This document shows, in pieces, positions 45,950-55,335 of a DNA stretch of 64,000 bases. Under the pieces are notes generated by a model. The model was not told where the DNA came from and searched no databases. It was given only the letters and a program-made list of their open reading frames with translations. Position 1 is the first letter of the stretch; each line of letters opens with the position of its first letter. A program made the position numbers and the translations under genes. Origin of the DNA: Pseudarthrobacter sp. NIBRBAC000502772 (GTDB lineage Bacteria; Actinomycetota; Actinomycetes; Actinomycetales; Micrococcaceae); NCBI RefSeq assembly GCF_006517235.1, contig NZ_CP041188.1, positions 1,798,001-1,862,000 of the forward strand. Direction: 5' to 3'.

Positions 45950-47349
45950 CGTCCCACCTCCGCTCCGCGGCGTACGTCTGCCGCTGCCGTGGCCGGCGCA
46001 GCGCCACCCTGGTCGAAGTGCGTCCAGGCGTCCGGGACCGGAACCGAGGTTGGCACCGCCACTGCCCGCCAGCCGCCCCGGCGGAGGGCCTCCAAGGAGT
46101 CCTCGGAATCGGCGGGCCTCTCGGAAACGATGATGGCGAACGCATTCGCGCCATAACCCGCCGCCGGAGCGAGGGCTCTGGCCTCGCTCGGAGAGATCCT
46201 GCCGAGCACGGCAATAAGGGGCCCCCGCATCCGGTGGGCGGAGAGCTTGTCCATCAGGTGATCGTCGAAAACGGCCGGTCCGGCATCCTGGCCACCGTGG
46301 TCCCGGGCAGCGTGGTGCGGACCGGACAGCTGGATGGCGGCGAGGCTTTCGGCGATCGACTGGAGCCCGGACACTCCGCTGAACTCTTCCGCTTCCGGTT
46401 CCGGTGCGGACGGGGAGCGGAGGAACGCGGGTTCGCCGCGGGGGTCCAGGAGGCGGAGGGCGTAGTTCCGCTCCGACAGGTGCGTGCAGATGGAGATCGC
46501 GGCCACCACGGCCCACTCGAAAGTGCCGCTGGTGATCATCTCGTGGCCGTCGACGGCCGCAGTGCCCCCGAAACCGGAGCCGTGCCCGCCGGAAAATGCC
46601 GCGAACCGTTGGTCCAGGATGATGGTGGCCTCCGGCGTTGTGACGGACTCCTCCTGGCGCACCATCAGGGCGCCGTGGTGCGCGGTGGCCGCCCAGTGCA
46701 CCCGGCGCATGGGATCGCCCGGGCGGTATTCGCGGGTCATGACGTCATCGTCGCTGGGGTTGGCGCGGGTACGGGTTGCTGTGATGCCGTCGTTGCCGCG
46801 GGCTCCCGCGAGGCCCGTCACGGGAAGCTCGACGGCGGCGGGCGTCACGGTGAGTGTGTCGCCGTCGTCAATTGACCGCCGGTGCAGGGACAACCCGAAC
46901 GGATCCGTGAACTCGGCTGTTACCGGGCCGATCAGGTACTGTCCGCGTTTGGTGGAGCGCAAGTGGTATTCGTACCTGCTGGTCCCGCCCCTGGCTGAGC
47001 GGGCGGGGAAATGGAAGGCCGGGGACTCGCCGAACCGTGGCGGCAGCCGTTCCTCCATGATCGCCCGGCCGCCCCCGTAACCGGTCCGCGCCACGGCGAG
47101 CCGCACTGTGGTGGCGGCGGAGGTCTCCACCGGGGACGGGTTGAACTCGCGGTAAACCTGGAACCGGGGCTTGAGGAGCCTGATCCCGGCCAGCGAAACC
47201 AGGGGAAGGACGATGAGCAGGACACTCAGGCTCAGCAGATCCCGCCGCCCCATGATCTGCGCAGACAACAGGCAGACGGCGCCGGCGGCCAGGAGCCCCC
47301 AGCCACGCTGGCTGAACAGGTGCCGGGGTAGTCGGTCACGCAGCGCCAT
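45946..47349 (-). CDS. DUF58 domain-containing membrane protein
   Basis: 467 residues. Two N-terminal helices (GWGLLAAGAVCLLSAQIMG, LLSLSVLLIVLPLVSLAGI) are followed by an external/beta region and the DUF58 core: TREYRPGDPMRRVHWAATAHHGALMVRQEE, the family hallmark resembling a von Willebrand factor A subdomain. It lies between the MoxR ATPase (13-bp gap) and TgpA (overlap), the standard operon order. MoxR AAA proteins are thought to remodel such vWA-like partners. Confidence 0.93.
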   Translation of the reverse strand: MALRDRLPRHLFSQRGWGLLAAGAVCLLSAQIMGRRDLLSLSVLLIVLPLVSLAGIRLLKPRFQVYREFNPSPVETSAATTVRLAVARTGYGGGRAIMEERLPPRFGESPAFHFPARSARGGTSRYEYHLRSTKRGQYLIGPVTAEFTDPFGLSLHRRSIDDGDTLTVTPAAVELPVTGLAGARGNDGITATRTRANPSDDDVMTREYRPGDPMRRVHWAATAHHGALMVRQEESVTTPEATIILDQRFAAFSGGHGSGFGGTAAVDGHEMITSGTFEWAVVAAISICTHLSERNYALRLLDPRGEPAFLRSPSAPEPEAEEFSGVSGLQSIAESLAAIQLSGPHHAARDHGGQDAGPAVFDDHLMDKLSAHRMRGPLIAVLGRISPSEARALAPAAGYGANAFAIIVSERPADSEDSLEALRRGGWRAVAVPTSVPVPDAWTHFDQGGAAPATAAADVRRGAEVGR

Positions 47350-47362
47350 GTGCCGGCCCTGC

Positions 47363-48472
47363 CTAGTGGTTCCGGCGTAGTCCGGCCGGCGGGGCCGATG
47401 ACCGGGCCGGGTTGTTCACCGGGTCCTGGTTCACGGGGAGCCGGGAGAGGATGCCCCGGATGACGCTGTGCGGGGTCTCACCGGCGCCGGCCGCCTTCCG
47501 GTCCAGGATGATCCGGTGGGCCAGTACGGATTCCGCAACGCCGACGACGTCGTCTGGCAGCACAAAATCACGGCCGTCCAGCGCCGCCGTGGCCTTCGCG
47601 GCCCGGAGCAGTTGGAGCATGGAGCGTGGGCTGGCGCCCAGCCGGAGCAGGGGGCTTTCGCGCGTTGCGCGGCCTACTGAGACGGTGTATTCCTTGACTG
47701 CCTGGGAGACGTAAACCTGTTGCACCGTGGCGATCATGGCTGCGACGTCCGCCGCGGTGACCACAGCGGCGACGTTGGCCAACGGGGAGGTTGCCTGATG
47801 GGTCTCCAGCATTTCGATTTCGGAGTCCTTGTCCGGATAGCCCATGGAAATCCGCGCCATAAAGCGGTCGCGCTGGGCCTCGGGGAGTGGATAGGTGCCT
47901 TCCATCTCGATCGGGTTCTGGGTTGCCACCACCATGAACGGTTCGTCGAGTTTGTACGAGTCCCCGTCCACGGTCACCTGGTGTTCCTCCATACACTCCA
48001 GGAGGGCGGATTGGGTCTTGGCGGACGCGCGGTTGATTTCATCGCCAATAACAATGTTGGCGAAGACGGCACCCGGGCGGAACTCGAACAGCCGCGACGC
48101 CTGGTTATAGATGGACACGCCGGTCACGTCCGAAGGCAGCAGATCAGGAGTGAACTGAATGCGGCTGACCGTGCAGTCAATGCTCCGGGCGAGGGTCTTG
48201 GCCAGGAGGGTCTTGCCCACACCTGGCACGTCTTCCAGGAGCAGATGGCCCTGGGCCAGCAACACCGTCAGGGCGAGCCTGGCCGCATCCGACTTTCCGT
48301 CAATGACGGTGTTGATCGAGGCCAGGATCCGCTGGCTGGCCGCGTGGAATGAGTCCGCGTCCATGGCTGCTGTCTTGTAACCGTTGAGATGGCCCACCTG
48401 CTCCGTCACGGGGGTGAAGTTCCGGCTGGCAGGGGTTACCTCGTTGACGGCGGTGCGGCGGTGGGAGTCCAT
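47363..48472 (-). CDS. MoxR family AAA+ ATPase
   Basis: About 369 residues from ATG 48472, preceded by AAAGG at 6 bp; the frame is open 33 codons further without support. Walker A is LLLEDVPGVGKTLLAKTLA. Walker B and sensor regions are FANIVIGDEINRASAKTQSALLECMEEHQVT and PFMVVATQNPIEMEGTYPLPEAQRDRF (abridged). The C-terminal lid is LRLGASPRSMLQLLRAAKA. MoxR ATPases are chaperones for vWA/DUF58 proteins, here encoded just downstream. First gene of the moxR-DUF58-tgpA operon, divergent from tatD. Confidence 0.94.
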   Translation of the reverse strand: MDSHRRTAVNEVTPASRNFTPVTEQVGHLNGYKTAAMDADSFHAASQRILASINTVIDGKSDAARLALTVLLAQGHLLLEDVPGVGKTLLAKTLARSIDCTVSRIQFTPDLLPSDVTGVSIYNQASRLFEFRPGAVFANIVIGDEINRASAKTQSALLECMEEHQVTVDGDSYKLDEPFMVVATQNPIEMEGTYPLPEAQRDRFMARISMGYPDKDSEIEMLETHQATSPLANVAAVVTAADVAAMIATVQQVYVSQAVKEYTVSVGRATRESPLLRLGASPRSMLQLLRAAKATAALDGRDFVLPDDVVGVAESVLAHRIILDRKAAGAGETPHSVIRGILSRLPVNQDPVNNPARSSAPPAGLRRNH

Positions 48473-48636
48473 CTGCAACCTTTCAGTCCGGGGATCACCC
48501 GGAACGGGACAGCAGGCCTGCCTTCGCCCGGCGGTGGGCGTTCGCATCTGTTCGTACCAGCCTACTAACACAACTGCCCTGGCTGACAGAGTGTTCCGGG
48601 AATTCTGCCGCGATCCGCCGCCGCTAGGCTTGAGGG

Positions 48637-49539
48637 ATGTGCAATTCGCTGATCCCCGCCGCTTACCGTGTCGCCGGGGCGGACCCTGCAGACGCCGGCC
48701 GGAAGGCGCGGCAGGACTATCCGCCGGCGCCGGAGCCGCTGCCGGTCCCCGTGATGGACAACCATACGCACCTGGATTTCCCCGATGGCGAGAGCCCGGT
48801 GGGCATCGCCGCGGCGTTGGATGCAGCCCAGGCCGTCGGAGTGCAGGGGGCCGTCCAGGTGGGCTGCGACCTGGAGTCCTCCCGGTTCACGGTCCGCGCC
48901 GTTGACCTGGACAGCAGGTTGCTGGGGGCAGTGGCATTGCACCCCAACGACGCCCCGGACTATGCCAGGCGCGGCGAGTTGGAGGATGCGCTGGCGGAGA
49001 TTGAGCAACTGGCCGCCCACCCCCGGATCCGGGCTATCGGCGAGACCGGCCTTGATTTCTTCCGCACCGAAGGGGAGGGCCTGGCCCACCAGCGCTATTC
49101 GTTCCGGCGGCATATCGATATTGCCAAGCGCCTGGACCTGACGCTGCAGATCCATGACCGCGACGCGCACGACGACGTCGTGCAGGTCCTGCGCGAGGAG
49201 GGGGCTCCCGAGCGGGTGGTGTTTCATTGCTTCTCGGGTGATGAGGCGCTCGCCAGGATCTGCAATGACGCGGGCTGGAACATGTCCTTTGCCGGCACGC
49301 TGACCTTTAAGAATGCGGCTAACCTCCGCGCCGCGCTGGCAGTGGCAGACCCGGACCTGGTGCTGGTGGAAACGGATGCCCCGTTCCTGACTCCGCATCC
49401 GCACCGCGGCCGTCCCAACGCCAGTTATGTGGTGCCGTACACCGTCCGCGCCATGGCCGAATTGACAGGAACTGACCTCGCCGAGCTCTGCACCCGGATT
49501 AGCGAAAATACCGTGCGGGCGTACGGATCGTGGGACTGA
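48637..49539 (+). CDS. TatD family metal-dependent hydrolase
   Basis: 300 residues of the amidohydrolase fold. Metal ligands are visible in VMDNHTHLDFP, AIGETGLDFF, LQIHDRDAHDD, VFHCFSGD and LVETDAPFLTPHPHRGRPN. TatD enzymes are divalent-metal DNases/3'-5' exonucleases acting in DNA repair and RNA turnover. A ~38-residue N-terminal extension precedes the barrel. The gene leads into rpfB-rsmA-ispE, the same order as Rv1008-Rv1011; the metS gene usually upstream is not here. Confidence 0.94.
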   Translation: MCNSLIPAAYRVAGADPADAGRKARQDYPPAPEPLPVPVMDNHTHLDFPDGESPVGIAAALDAAQAVGVQGAVQVGCDLESSRFTVRAVDLDSRLLGAVALHPNDAPDYARRGELEDALAEIEQLAAHPRIRAIGETGLDFFRTEGEGLAHQRYSFRRHIDIAKRLDLTLQIHDRDAHDDVVQVLREEGAPERVVFHCFSGDEALARICNDAGWNMSFAGTLTFKNAANLRAALAVADPDLVLVETDAPFLTPHPHRGRPNASYVVPYTVRAMAELTGTDLAELCTRISENTVRAYGSWD

Positions 49540-49550
49540 TCTGGGCCTCG

Positions 49551-49604
49551 TCACATTGCTTGGTTCACATACCTCGTATGTAAATTTCTTGGCCGCTTTA
49601 TAAC
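49551..49604 (+). promoter_or_regulatory. Probable rpfB promoter region with repeats
   Basis: TCACAT is repeated at 49551 and 49565, 14 bp apart. The second copy belongs to an inverted repeat ACATAC-CTC-GTATGT (about 49567-49581). TATAAC at 49599-49604 is a candidate -10. The mRNA would then have a leader of about 110 bases before the first start considered. MtrA sites of mycobacteria are direct repeats of a GTCACA-like sequence, so this is a candidate for MtrA control. Confidence 0.4.
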
Positions 49605-49720
49605 GCTACGGTTACAGTGGAGAACTATTAGCCGGGGTCGGGGAAGGCCTTCGGATAATTTCACTTCATTCGCAGCAGGATCAGGCTGGGCTTTGATGCC
49701 CTCTGCCTGCCGCGCGGAGT

Positions 49721-50971
49721 GTGGCGGCGCAACGGTGCCCGGAGCTTGTCCCCAGGGTCATGCGCCGGCTATTTCACTGCGTTTTTCCCCGTGCCCGGAT
49801 GGATCTAAAGTTACGGGCAATCGTGGTCAAGCTCTTCACAACGGACGGCAAGTTCAGTTTTATCAAGGTGGGCACCCAACTGGTGGTGCTGTGTGCGCTG
49901 GTGTTGGGCCTCGTGGCCTTCGTCGGAAATAACAAAACCGTTACCCTCAACGTCGACGGAAAAGTGACTTCGGTCCAGTCCTTCGGCGGCACCGTGGGCC
50001 AGGTCGTAAAAAGCGCCAACGTAGAACTGAAGCCGGCTGACCGCGTCTCGCCCTCGGCGGACGCCAAAGTGGAGAACGGCACCGTGATCAACGTCAACAT
50101 GGCCAAGGCCGTGAAGGTCAGCCTGGACGGTTCCGAAAAGACCATCAACACCACGGCGCCGGATGTTGCGGGCCTCGTCACCGAACTGGGAGTGGCCAGC
50201 TCCTCCTCCGTTTCCGTCCCGAAGGACGCCCAGCTCGCCGTGGCCGGATCGTTTGTCTCCATCTCCACACCCAAGACCGTCAGCATCGTTGCCGACGGCA
50301 AGGCCTCCACGGCCACCACCACCGCGGGGACCGTCGCCCAGGTGCTGGAGGACGCCGGCATCACCCTCGGCGTCGACGACCGTACTTCCCAGCCGGGCAA
50401 CGCGCACGTGGTTAACAACATGGTGGTTAAGGTCTCCCGGGTGGATACCAGCCAGACCGCGGCCACCACTGAAGATGTTGCTTTCGACAGCATGACCACT
50501 GAGAGCGCTGAGCTTCTCAAGGGCGAGAAAGAGGTCACCCAGGCCGGCGTGGCCGGCAAAGTGGAGAAGAGCTTCAAGCTGGTGATGGTTGACGGCCGTG
50601 AAGCCTCGCGGACGCTGGTCTCCGAAACTGTTTCCGTCCAGCCCGTGACGGAAAAAGTCACAGTAGGCACCAAGGCAAAGCCCGCAGCCGCCGGAACGAA
50701 CACCGGCGCCTCCGCCCCGGCCATGATGAACGAGGCCATGTGGGACAAGATCGCCCAGTGTGAGTCCACCGGAAACTGGTCCATCAACTCGGGCAACGGC
50801 TACTACGGCGGCCTCCAGTTCGACATCCAGACCTGGATCGGCTCCGGCGGCGGCGCCTACGCCCCCAACGCCAGCCTCGCCACCAAGGCACAGCAGATCG
50901 ACATCGCCAACCGCGTGTACGCACAGCGTGGCCTGCAGCCGTGGGGCTGTGGCTGGGCCGCTACAAGCTAG
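49721..50971 (+). CDS. Resuscitation-promoting factor RpfB
   Basis: 416 residues (ATG 49799, giving 390, is an alternative start). A transmembrane/signal segment (VGTQLVVLCALVLGLVAFVG) is followed by three DUF348 (ubiquitin-like) domains (TVTLNVDGKVTSVQSFGGTV and two more), a G5 domain (KGEKEVTQAGVAGKVEKSF) and a C-terminal Rpf catalytic domain (MWDKIAQCESTGNWSINSGN, YYGGLQFDIQTWIG, PWGCGW). Rpf is lysozyme/SLT-like; the catalytic Glu is in QCESTGNW. It cleaves peptidoglycan and promotes growth resumption of dormant cells. It is followed by rsmA and ispE, as in mycobacteria. Confidence 0.94.
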   Translation: MAAQRCPELVPRVMRRLFHCVFPRARMDLKLRAIVVKLFTTDGKFSFIKVGTQLVVLCALVLGLVAFVGNNKTVTLNVDGKVTSVQSFGGTVGQVVKSANVELKPADRVSPSADAKVENGTVINVNMAKAVKVSLDGSEKTINTTAPDVAGLVTELGVASSSSVSVPKDAQLAVAGSFVSISTPKTVSIVADGKASTATTTAGTVAQVLEDAGITLGVDDRTSQPGNAHVVNNMVVKVSRVDTSQTAATTEDVAFDSMTTESAELLKGEKEVTQAGVAGKVEKSFKLVMVDGREASRTLVSETVSVQPVTEKVTVGTKAKPAAAGTNTGASAPAMMNEAMWDKIAQCESTGNWSINSGNGYYGGLQFDIQTWIGSGGGAYAPNASLATKAQQIDIANRVYAQRGLQPWGCGWAATS

Positions 50972-51030
50972 GCACCAATGAGCACCTGCACTGGCGGCAG
51001 CTGACCACAGCCACCAACCAAGCAGAAGAC

Positions 51031-51066
51031 AGCGGCCGGCCCCGGATTGTCCCGGGGCCGGCCGCT
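51031..51066 (+). terminator. 15-bp hairpin between rpfB and rsmA
   Basis: A perfect 15-bp stem (AGCGGCCGGCCCCGG) with a 6-base loop and no U-tract, 60 bp after rpfB and ~90 bp before rsmA. It may terminate or attenuate read-through from rpfB into rsmA-ispE. Confidence 0.65.
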
Positions 51067-51155
51067 GCCGTTAAGCGGAAACACGCACCGCGTAACACGC
51101 ATGATCCGCGCGGAAAGCGGATGGCCCGTCACTGCGGCCGGGATAGGATGCCTAG

Positions 51156-52028
51156 GTGACTGAACCGACTGCCGCCGCGCCCGCACCCCTCTTCGGTGCT
51201 TCCGACATACGCCGGCTGGCGGAAGAAATCGGTATCCGGCCCACCAAGACACTGGGACAGAACTTCGTCATCGATGGCAACACCATCCGCCGGATCGTCT
51301 CCGTTGCCAACATTGGGCCAACCGAGACGGTGCTGGAAGTCGGGCCCGGCCTTGGTTCCCTCACGCTGGGCCTGCTGGATGCCGCGCAGACGGTGGTCGC
51401 CGTCGAAATTGATCCGGTCCTGGCGGCAAAGCTGCCGGAAACCGTGAAAGCATGGCGGCCGGAGGCGGCGGGCGCTTTCCACCTGGTCCAGGCGGACGCC
51501 ATGAAGGTCACATCGCTTCCCGTTGAGCCCACCGCCATTGTGGCGAACCTGCCCTACAACGTGGCGGTGCCGGTGGTCCTGCACCTGCTCCAGCATTTCC
51601 CCAGCCTGCAGCACGGTCTGGTGATGGTCCAGGACGAGGTGGCTGACCGGCTGGCCGCAGGGCCAGGATCAAAGACCTACGGGGTGCCCTCGGTCAAGGC
51701 GGCCTGGTACAGCAGCATGCGCAAGGCCGGGGTGATCGGCATGAACGTCTTCTGGCCTGCGCCGAAGATCCAATCCGGGCTCGTGGCCTTCACCCGGCGG
51801 GAACCGCCTGAAACAACCGCCACCCGTGAGCAGGTGTTCGCCGTGATCGACGCTGCCTTCGCCCAGCGCCGGAAGACGCTGAGGGCCGCCCTGGCTGGCT
51901 GGGCCGGCGGCGCAGCCGAGGCCGAGCGCTGCCTCATCGCCGCAGGAGTGGCCCCATCGGCCCGGGGCGAAGTCATCGACATCCACGCCTTTGCACGGAT
52001 TGCCGAAGCCCGCGAGGCCGGGTCGTGA
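51156..52028 (+). CDS. rsmA: 16S rRNA (adenine1518/1519-N6)-dimethyltransferase KsgA
   Basis: 290 residues of a Rossmann-fold methyltransferase that dimethylates two adenines in helix 45 of 16S rRNA during 30S assembly. Motifs: [31 protein letters not shown] (SAM motif I) and [15 protein letters not shown] (the NLPY catalytic motif). The C-terminal helical domain ends in a region that overlaps ispE by 4 bp (GTGA), so the two are translationally coupled. Confidence 0.96.
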   Translation: MTEPTAAAPAPLFGASDIRRLAEEIGIRPTKTLGQNFVIDGNTIRRIVSVANIGPTETVLEVGPGLGSLTLGLLDAAQTVVAVEIDPVLAAKLPETVKAWRPEAAGAFHLVQADAMKVTSLPVEPTAIVANLPYNVAVPVVLHLLQHFPSLQHGLVMVQDEVADRLAAGPGSKTYGVPSVKAAWYSSMRKAGVIGMNVFWPAPKIQSGLVAFTRREPPETTATREQVFAVIDAAFAQRRKTLRAALAGWAGGAAEAERCLIAAGVAPSARGEVIDIHAFARIAEAREAGS

Positions 52029-52987
52029 AGGCAGCCGCCGGGAAGTTTCCCGCACGGACGGTCCGTGTGAAGGCGCCCGGCAAGGTTAATGTTTCCCTGG
52101 ACGTGGGACCCTTGCGCGCTGACGGCTACCATTCAGTTGCCAGCGTGTACCTGGCCGTTTCCCTCTATGAGGAAGTGGCTGCCACCAGCACGGAGACGCC
52201 GGGGATCACCGTCAGCATCAGCCCTGACAGCACCCTGGACCTGGACGGCGTGCATATTCCGCTGGACGAGAAGAACCTGGCCTACAAGGCCGCAGCCATC
52301 ATGGCCGATGTCTCCGAGCATTCCACCGGCGTACACCTTGAAATCACCAAGCGGGTCCCCGTGGCCGGGGGCATGGGCGGCGGCTCGGCCGATGCCGCAG
52401 CCACCCTGCTGGCCTGCGACGCGCTCTGGAACAGCGGGCTGTCGCGGGATGAGTTGGCCCATCTGGCCGCCGAATTGGGTGCCGACGTCCCGTTCTCCCT
52501 CCTCGGCGGAACCGCCGTCGGGCTTGGCGTTGGCGACGACCTTTCGCCGGCACTGGCCAAAGCCCAAACGGACTGGGTCCTCGTGGCGGCGGACTACGGG
52601 CTGCCCACCCCCGAAGTCTTCCGCACCCTGGACCGGCTCCGGGAGGCAGAAGGACTGGACGTTGCCGAGCCCACGGCCGTGGATCCCAAGATCCTGCAGG
52701 CGCTGCGGAGCGGGGACGCCGATGCCCTGAGCCGGGTCCTGGTGAACGATCTGCAGCGGGCCTCCATTGAACTTTCCCCCGCGCTCCGCGATACGCTGGG
52801 ACGAGGTGAAGCGCTCGGCGCCCTGGCCGGAATCGTATCCGGTTCCGGACCCACCGTGGCGCTGTTGACCCACAATCCTGCCGCCGCCGAAAACCTGGCG
52901 GAGGACCTGCGGCACTACGGGCTGACGGCATTCCCTGTCCACGGGCCCGTGCATGGCGCGCGCATCATCTCCGATACTCTCCTTTAA
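52025..52987 (+). CDS. ispE: 4-diphosphocytidyl-2-C-methyl-D-erythritol kinase
   Basis: 320 residues of a GHMP kinase that phosphorylates CDP-methylerythritol in the MEP pathway to isoprenoids. Motifs: [17 protein letters not shown] near the N-terminus, the GHMP glycine-rich loop [17 protein letters not shown] and the C-terminal [13 protein letters not shown]. It provides precursors for the Z-isoprenyl transferase at 4.5 kb. The start overlaps rsmA, and the next gene begins 38 bp downstream, probably in the same transcript. Confidence 0.96.
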   Translation: MKAAAGKFPARTVRVKAPGKVNVSLDVGPLRADGYHSVASVYLAVSLYEEVAATSTETPGITVSISPDSTLDLDGVHIPLDEKNLAYKAAAIMADVSEHSTGVHLEITKRVPVAGGMGGGSADAAATLLACDALWNSGLSRDELAHLAAELGADVPFSLLGGTAVGLGVGDDLSPALAKAQTDWVLVAADYGLPTPEVFRTLDRLREAEGLDVAEPTAVDPKILQALRSGDADALSRVLVNDLQRASIELSPALRDTLGRGEALGALAGIVSGSGPTVALLTHNPAAAENLAEDLRHYGLTAFPVHGPVHGARIISDTLL

Positions 52988-53025
52988 GAGCCCCCTTCCG
53001 TACTGAGCAGCAGAAAGCAGTCCCC

Positions 53026-54852
53026 TTGGCACACCTTCTTGGCGGCGAAAACCTTACGGTTTCGTACGCAACGCGCACCGTCCTGGACGGCATCACCCTC
53101 GGACTCGAGGAAGGTGACAGGATCGGCATGGTGGGCCGGAACGGCGACGGCAAGTCCACGCTGATGCGCCTCCTGGCCTTGCGCTCCACCCCGGACTCGG
53201 GCCGCGTGACCAAGCGCAGTGAAGTCAACATCGGCTACCTGGACCAGAGCGACGTGCTCGACGGCGACCTCACAGTGGGCGCTGCGATCGTCGGCGACCA
53301 GGCCGACTATGAATGGGCCCGCAATCCCCAGATCCGCGAAGTCATGGGCGGCCTGGTGTCCGACGTCGACTGGCATGCGAACGTCCACGCCCTCTCCGGC
53401 GGTCAGAAGCGGCGGGTGGCGCTGGCCAAGCTGCTGATCGAGGACCATGACGTCATCATGCTCGACGAACCGACCAACCACCTCGACGTCGAAGGAGTCG
53501 CCTGGCTGTCGCGGCACCTGAAGACCCGGTGGCGGGCAAACCAGGGCGCCTTCCTGGTGGTCACCCACGACCGCTGGTTCCTGGACGAAGTCTGCACCAA
53601 GACCTGGGAAATCCACGACGGCATCATGGACCCGTTCGACGGCGGCTACGCGGCCTACGTGCTGGCCCGTGCCGAGCGTGACCGGGCGGCGAATGTTATG
53701 GAAGGCAAGCGCCAGATGCTCGTGAAAAAGGAGCTCGCCTGGCTTCGCCGCGGCGCTCCGGCCCGCACGGCCAAGCCGAAATTCCGCATCGAGGCCGCCA
53801 ACGCCCTCATCGCCGACGTGCCCGAGCCGCGTGACTCCACAGCCCTGAGCAAGATGGCCACCGCCCGGCTCGGCAAGGACGTCCTGGACCTCGAGAACGT
53901 CTCACTGGACTTCCTCGGCGGCGACCCCGGACAGAAACTCTTCGACAACATCACACTGCGGCTTGCCCCCGGCGAGCGGCTTGGCCTGGTGGGCGTCAAC
54001 GGCGCCGGCAAGACCACCCTGCTGAAACTCCTCAACGGCGAGATTGAGCCGTCATCCGGCAAGGTCAAGCGCGGCAAGACCGTGGTCACCGCCGTGCTGA
54101 CCCAGGAGGTCAAAGAGCTCGACGACGTCTCGGACCTGCGCGTGATCGAAGTCATCGAGCGCGAAAAGCGGTCCTTTAACGTGGGCGGCAAGGAATTCAC
54201 GGCGGGCCAGCTTGTGGAGCAGCTCGGCTTCACCAACGAAAAGCAGTGGACCCCGGTCAGGGATCTGTCCGGTGGTGAGCGCCGGCGCCTCCAGCTCCTG
54301 CGCCTGCTGGTGGGGGAGCCGAACGTGCTGATGCTCGATGAGCCCACCAACGACCTCGACACCGACACCCTCGCCGCCGTCGAAGACGTCCTTGACGGCT
54401 GGCCTGGCACGCTCGTTGTGGTCAGCCACGACCGTTACCTGCTGGAACGCGTGACAGACCACCAGATGGCGCTGCTTGGTGACGGCAAGATCCGCGCCCT
54501 GCCGCGCGGCGTGGACCAGTATCTGGAGCTCCGCGAATCCGCCCTGGCCGGCTCCACGATCACCGGCGGCGGCAACCCCGTCACCGGTCCGAGCGGCAGC
54601 TCCGCCCCCGCAGCCTCCGGTTCCTCCGAAGCCGAAAAGCGCGACGCCCGGAAGGCCAAGAACCGGATCGAGCGCCAGCTGGGCAAACTGGAGCAGCAGG
54701 AAAAGAAGATTCACGACCAAATGGTCAAGAGCACCGCAGCATCCGACTTCGACGCCCTCGCCGACCAGAACAAAAAACTCAAGGACCTCGCCACCGACCG
54801 CGAAGCCCTGGAGCTCGAATGGATGGAAGCCCTGGAAGTCCTTGGCGAATAA
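53026..54852 (+). CDS. ABC-F family ATP-binding protein
   Basis: 608 residues from TTG 53026. Two ABC domains: Walker A GRNGDGKSTL, signature LSGGQKRR and Walker B VIMLDEPTNHLD in the first; GVNGAGKTTL, LSGGERRR and VLMLDEPTNDLD in the second. A charged linker (RQMLVKKELAWLRRGAPARTAK) separates them, and a coiled-coil C-terminus (KNRIERQLGKLEQQEKKIH) resembles Uup. There are no membrane segments. ABC-F proteins act on ribosomes or, for Uup, on DNA/ribosome processes. The linker is of housekeeping type, so antibiotic resistance is not indicated. Confidence 0.94.
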   Translation: MAHLLGGENLTVSYATRTVLDGITLGLEEGDRIGMVGRNGDGKSTLMRLLALRSTPDSGRVTKRSEVNIGYLDQSDVLDGDLTVGAAIVGDQADYEWARNPQIREVMGGLVSDVDWHANVHALSGGQKRRVALAKLLIEDHDVIMLDEPTNHLDVEGVAWLSRHLKTRWRANQGAFLVVTHDRWFLDEVCTKTWEIHDGIMDPFDGGYAAYVLARAERDRAANVMEGKRQMLVKKELAWLRRGAPARTAKPKFRIEAANALIADVPEPRDSTALSKMATARLGKDVLDLENVSLDFLGGDPGQKLFDNITLRLAPGERLGLVGVNGAGKTTLLKLLNGEIEPSSGKVKRGKTVVTAVLTQEVKELDDVSDLRVIEVIEREKRSFNVGGKEFTAGQLVEQLGFTNEKQWTPVRDLSGGERRRLQLLRLLVGEPNVLMLDEPTNDLDTDTLAAVEDVLDGWPGTLVVVSHDRYLLERVTDHQMALLGDGKIRALPRGVDQYLELRESALAGSTITGGGNPVTGPSGSSAPAASGSSEAEKRDARKAKNRIERQLGKLEQQEKKIHDQMVKSTAASDFDALADQNKKLKDLATDREALELEWMEALEVLGE

Positions 54853-54930
54853 CCCTCCGTTGGTGCGGCGGCGGCTTGGGTGCCGGAGCCGGCCCTTCGG
54901 CGTCCGCCCGACTTGGATGCCACAGCTGGC

Positions 54931-55025
54931 CCTTCCGCGTCGCTTAGACACGTCGCAAAGGGGGCATTCCGGTCGCTGAGCGACCTCCATGCCCCGTTGC
55001 GCCGCGATGCGCTCCTTTCGGAAGG
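54931..55025 (-). repeat. 95-bp structured repeat, copy 3 (inverted)
   Basis: Read on the minus strand it aligns to copies 1 and 2 over the full 95 bases without gaps. P1 is CCTTCCG/CGGAAGG (in this orientation with C-G pairs where copy 1 has T-A). P2 is CGCAA/TTGCG instead of CGCAT/ATGCG. P3 is GGGGCAT/ATGCCCC instead of GGGCCGT/ACGGCCC. The apical hairpin keeps GGTCGC/GCGACC. All stems remain paired despite these differences. Confidence 0.75.
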
Positions 55026-55240
55026 ACCAGCTCCGGCGCGCCGATGTCACCTTCCCGAAGGATCACCTCCCGACAACGAACGCCACCTCACACAAAGGAG
55101 CAGCAGGCGACTCGCGTGGAACCTTCGGCAGGTGGGTGAGGGGGCGGGTGCGGCGGCGGCAGATCCCGTCCTGCATCTTAGGCACTGCATATGCGGCGGC
55201 ACCTCGCGAAGGGAACGCTAGTCAATAGCGGTGCGGGGGG

Positions 55241-55335
55241 CCTTCGCGTAGGAGCGCATCGCGGCGCATCGTGGCGTGAAGGTCGCCCAGCGACCGCAGC
55301 GACACCTATGCGCTGTGTCTAAGCGACGGCGAAGG
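55241..55335 (+). repeat. 95-bp structured repeat, copy 2
   Basis: Matches copy 1 at most positions. P1 changes from CCTTCTC/GAGAAGG to CCTTCGC/GCGAAGG, a compensatory T-A to G-C exchange. P2 GCGCAT/ATGCGC and the apical GGTCGC/GCGACC are unchanged. P3 is only partly paired here. It lies 45 bp from the end of the TetR gene. Confidence 0.75.

Noticed and set aside
45950..46516. N-terminal extension of the TgpA-like protein to 46516
   Set aside because: This part lies inside the DUF58 gene in another frame and is not homologous to TgpA; GTG 45949 has GGAGG upstream and overlaps the DUF58 stop.
49540..49720. c-di-AMP (ydaO-type) riboswitch upstream of rpfB
   Set aside because: Some actinobacterial rpf genes carry this riboswitch, but the conserved sequence blocks of that motif are not present here.
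53026..54852. ABC-F protein as an antibiotic-resistance determinant
   Set aside because: Its linker and coiled-coil C-terminus look like a housekeeping Uup-type protein, and the context is core genome.
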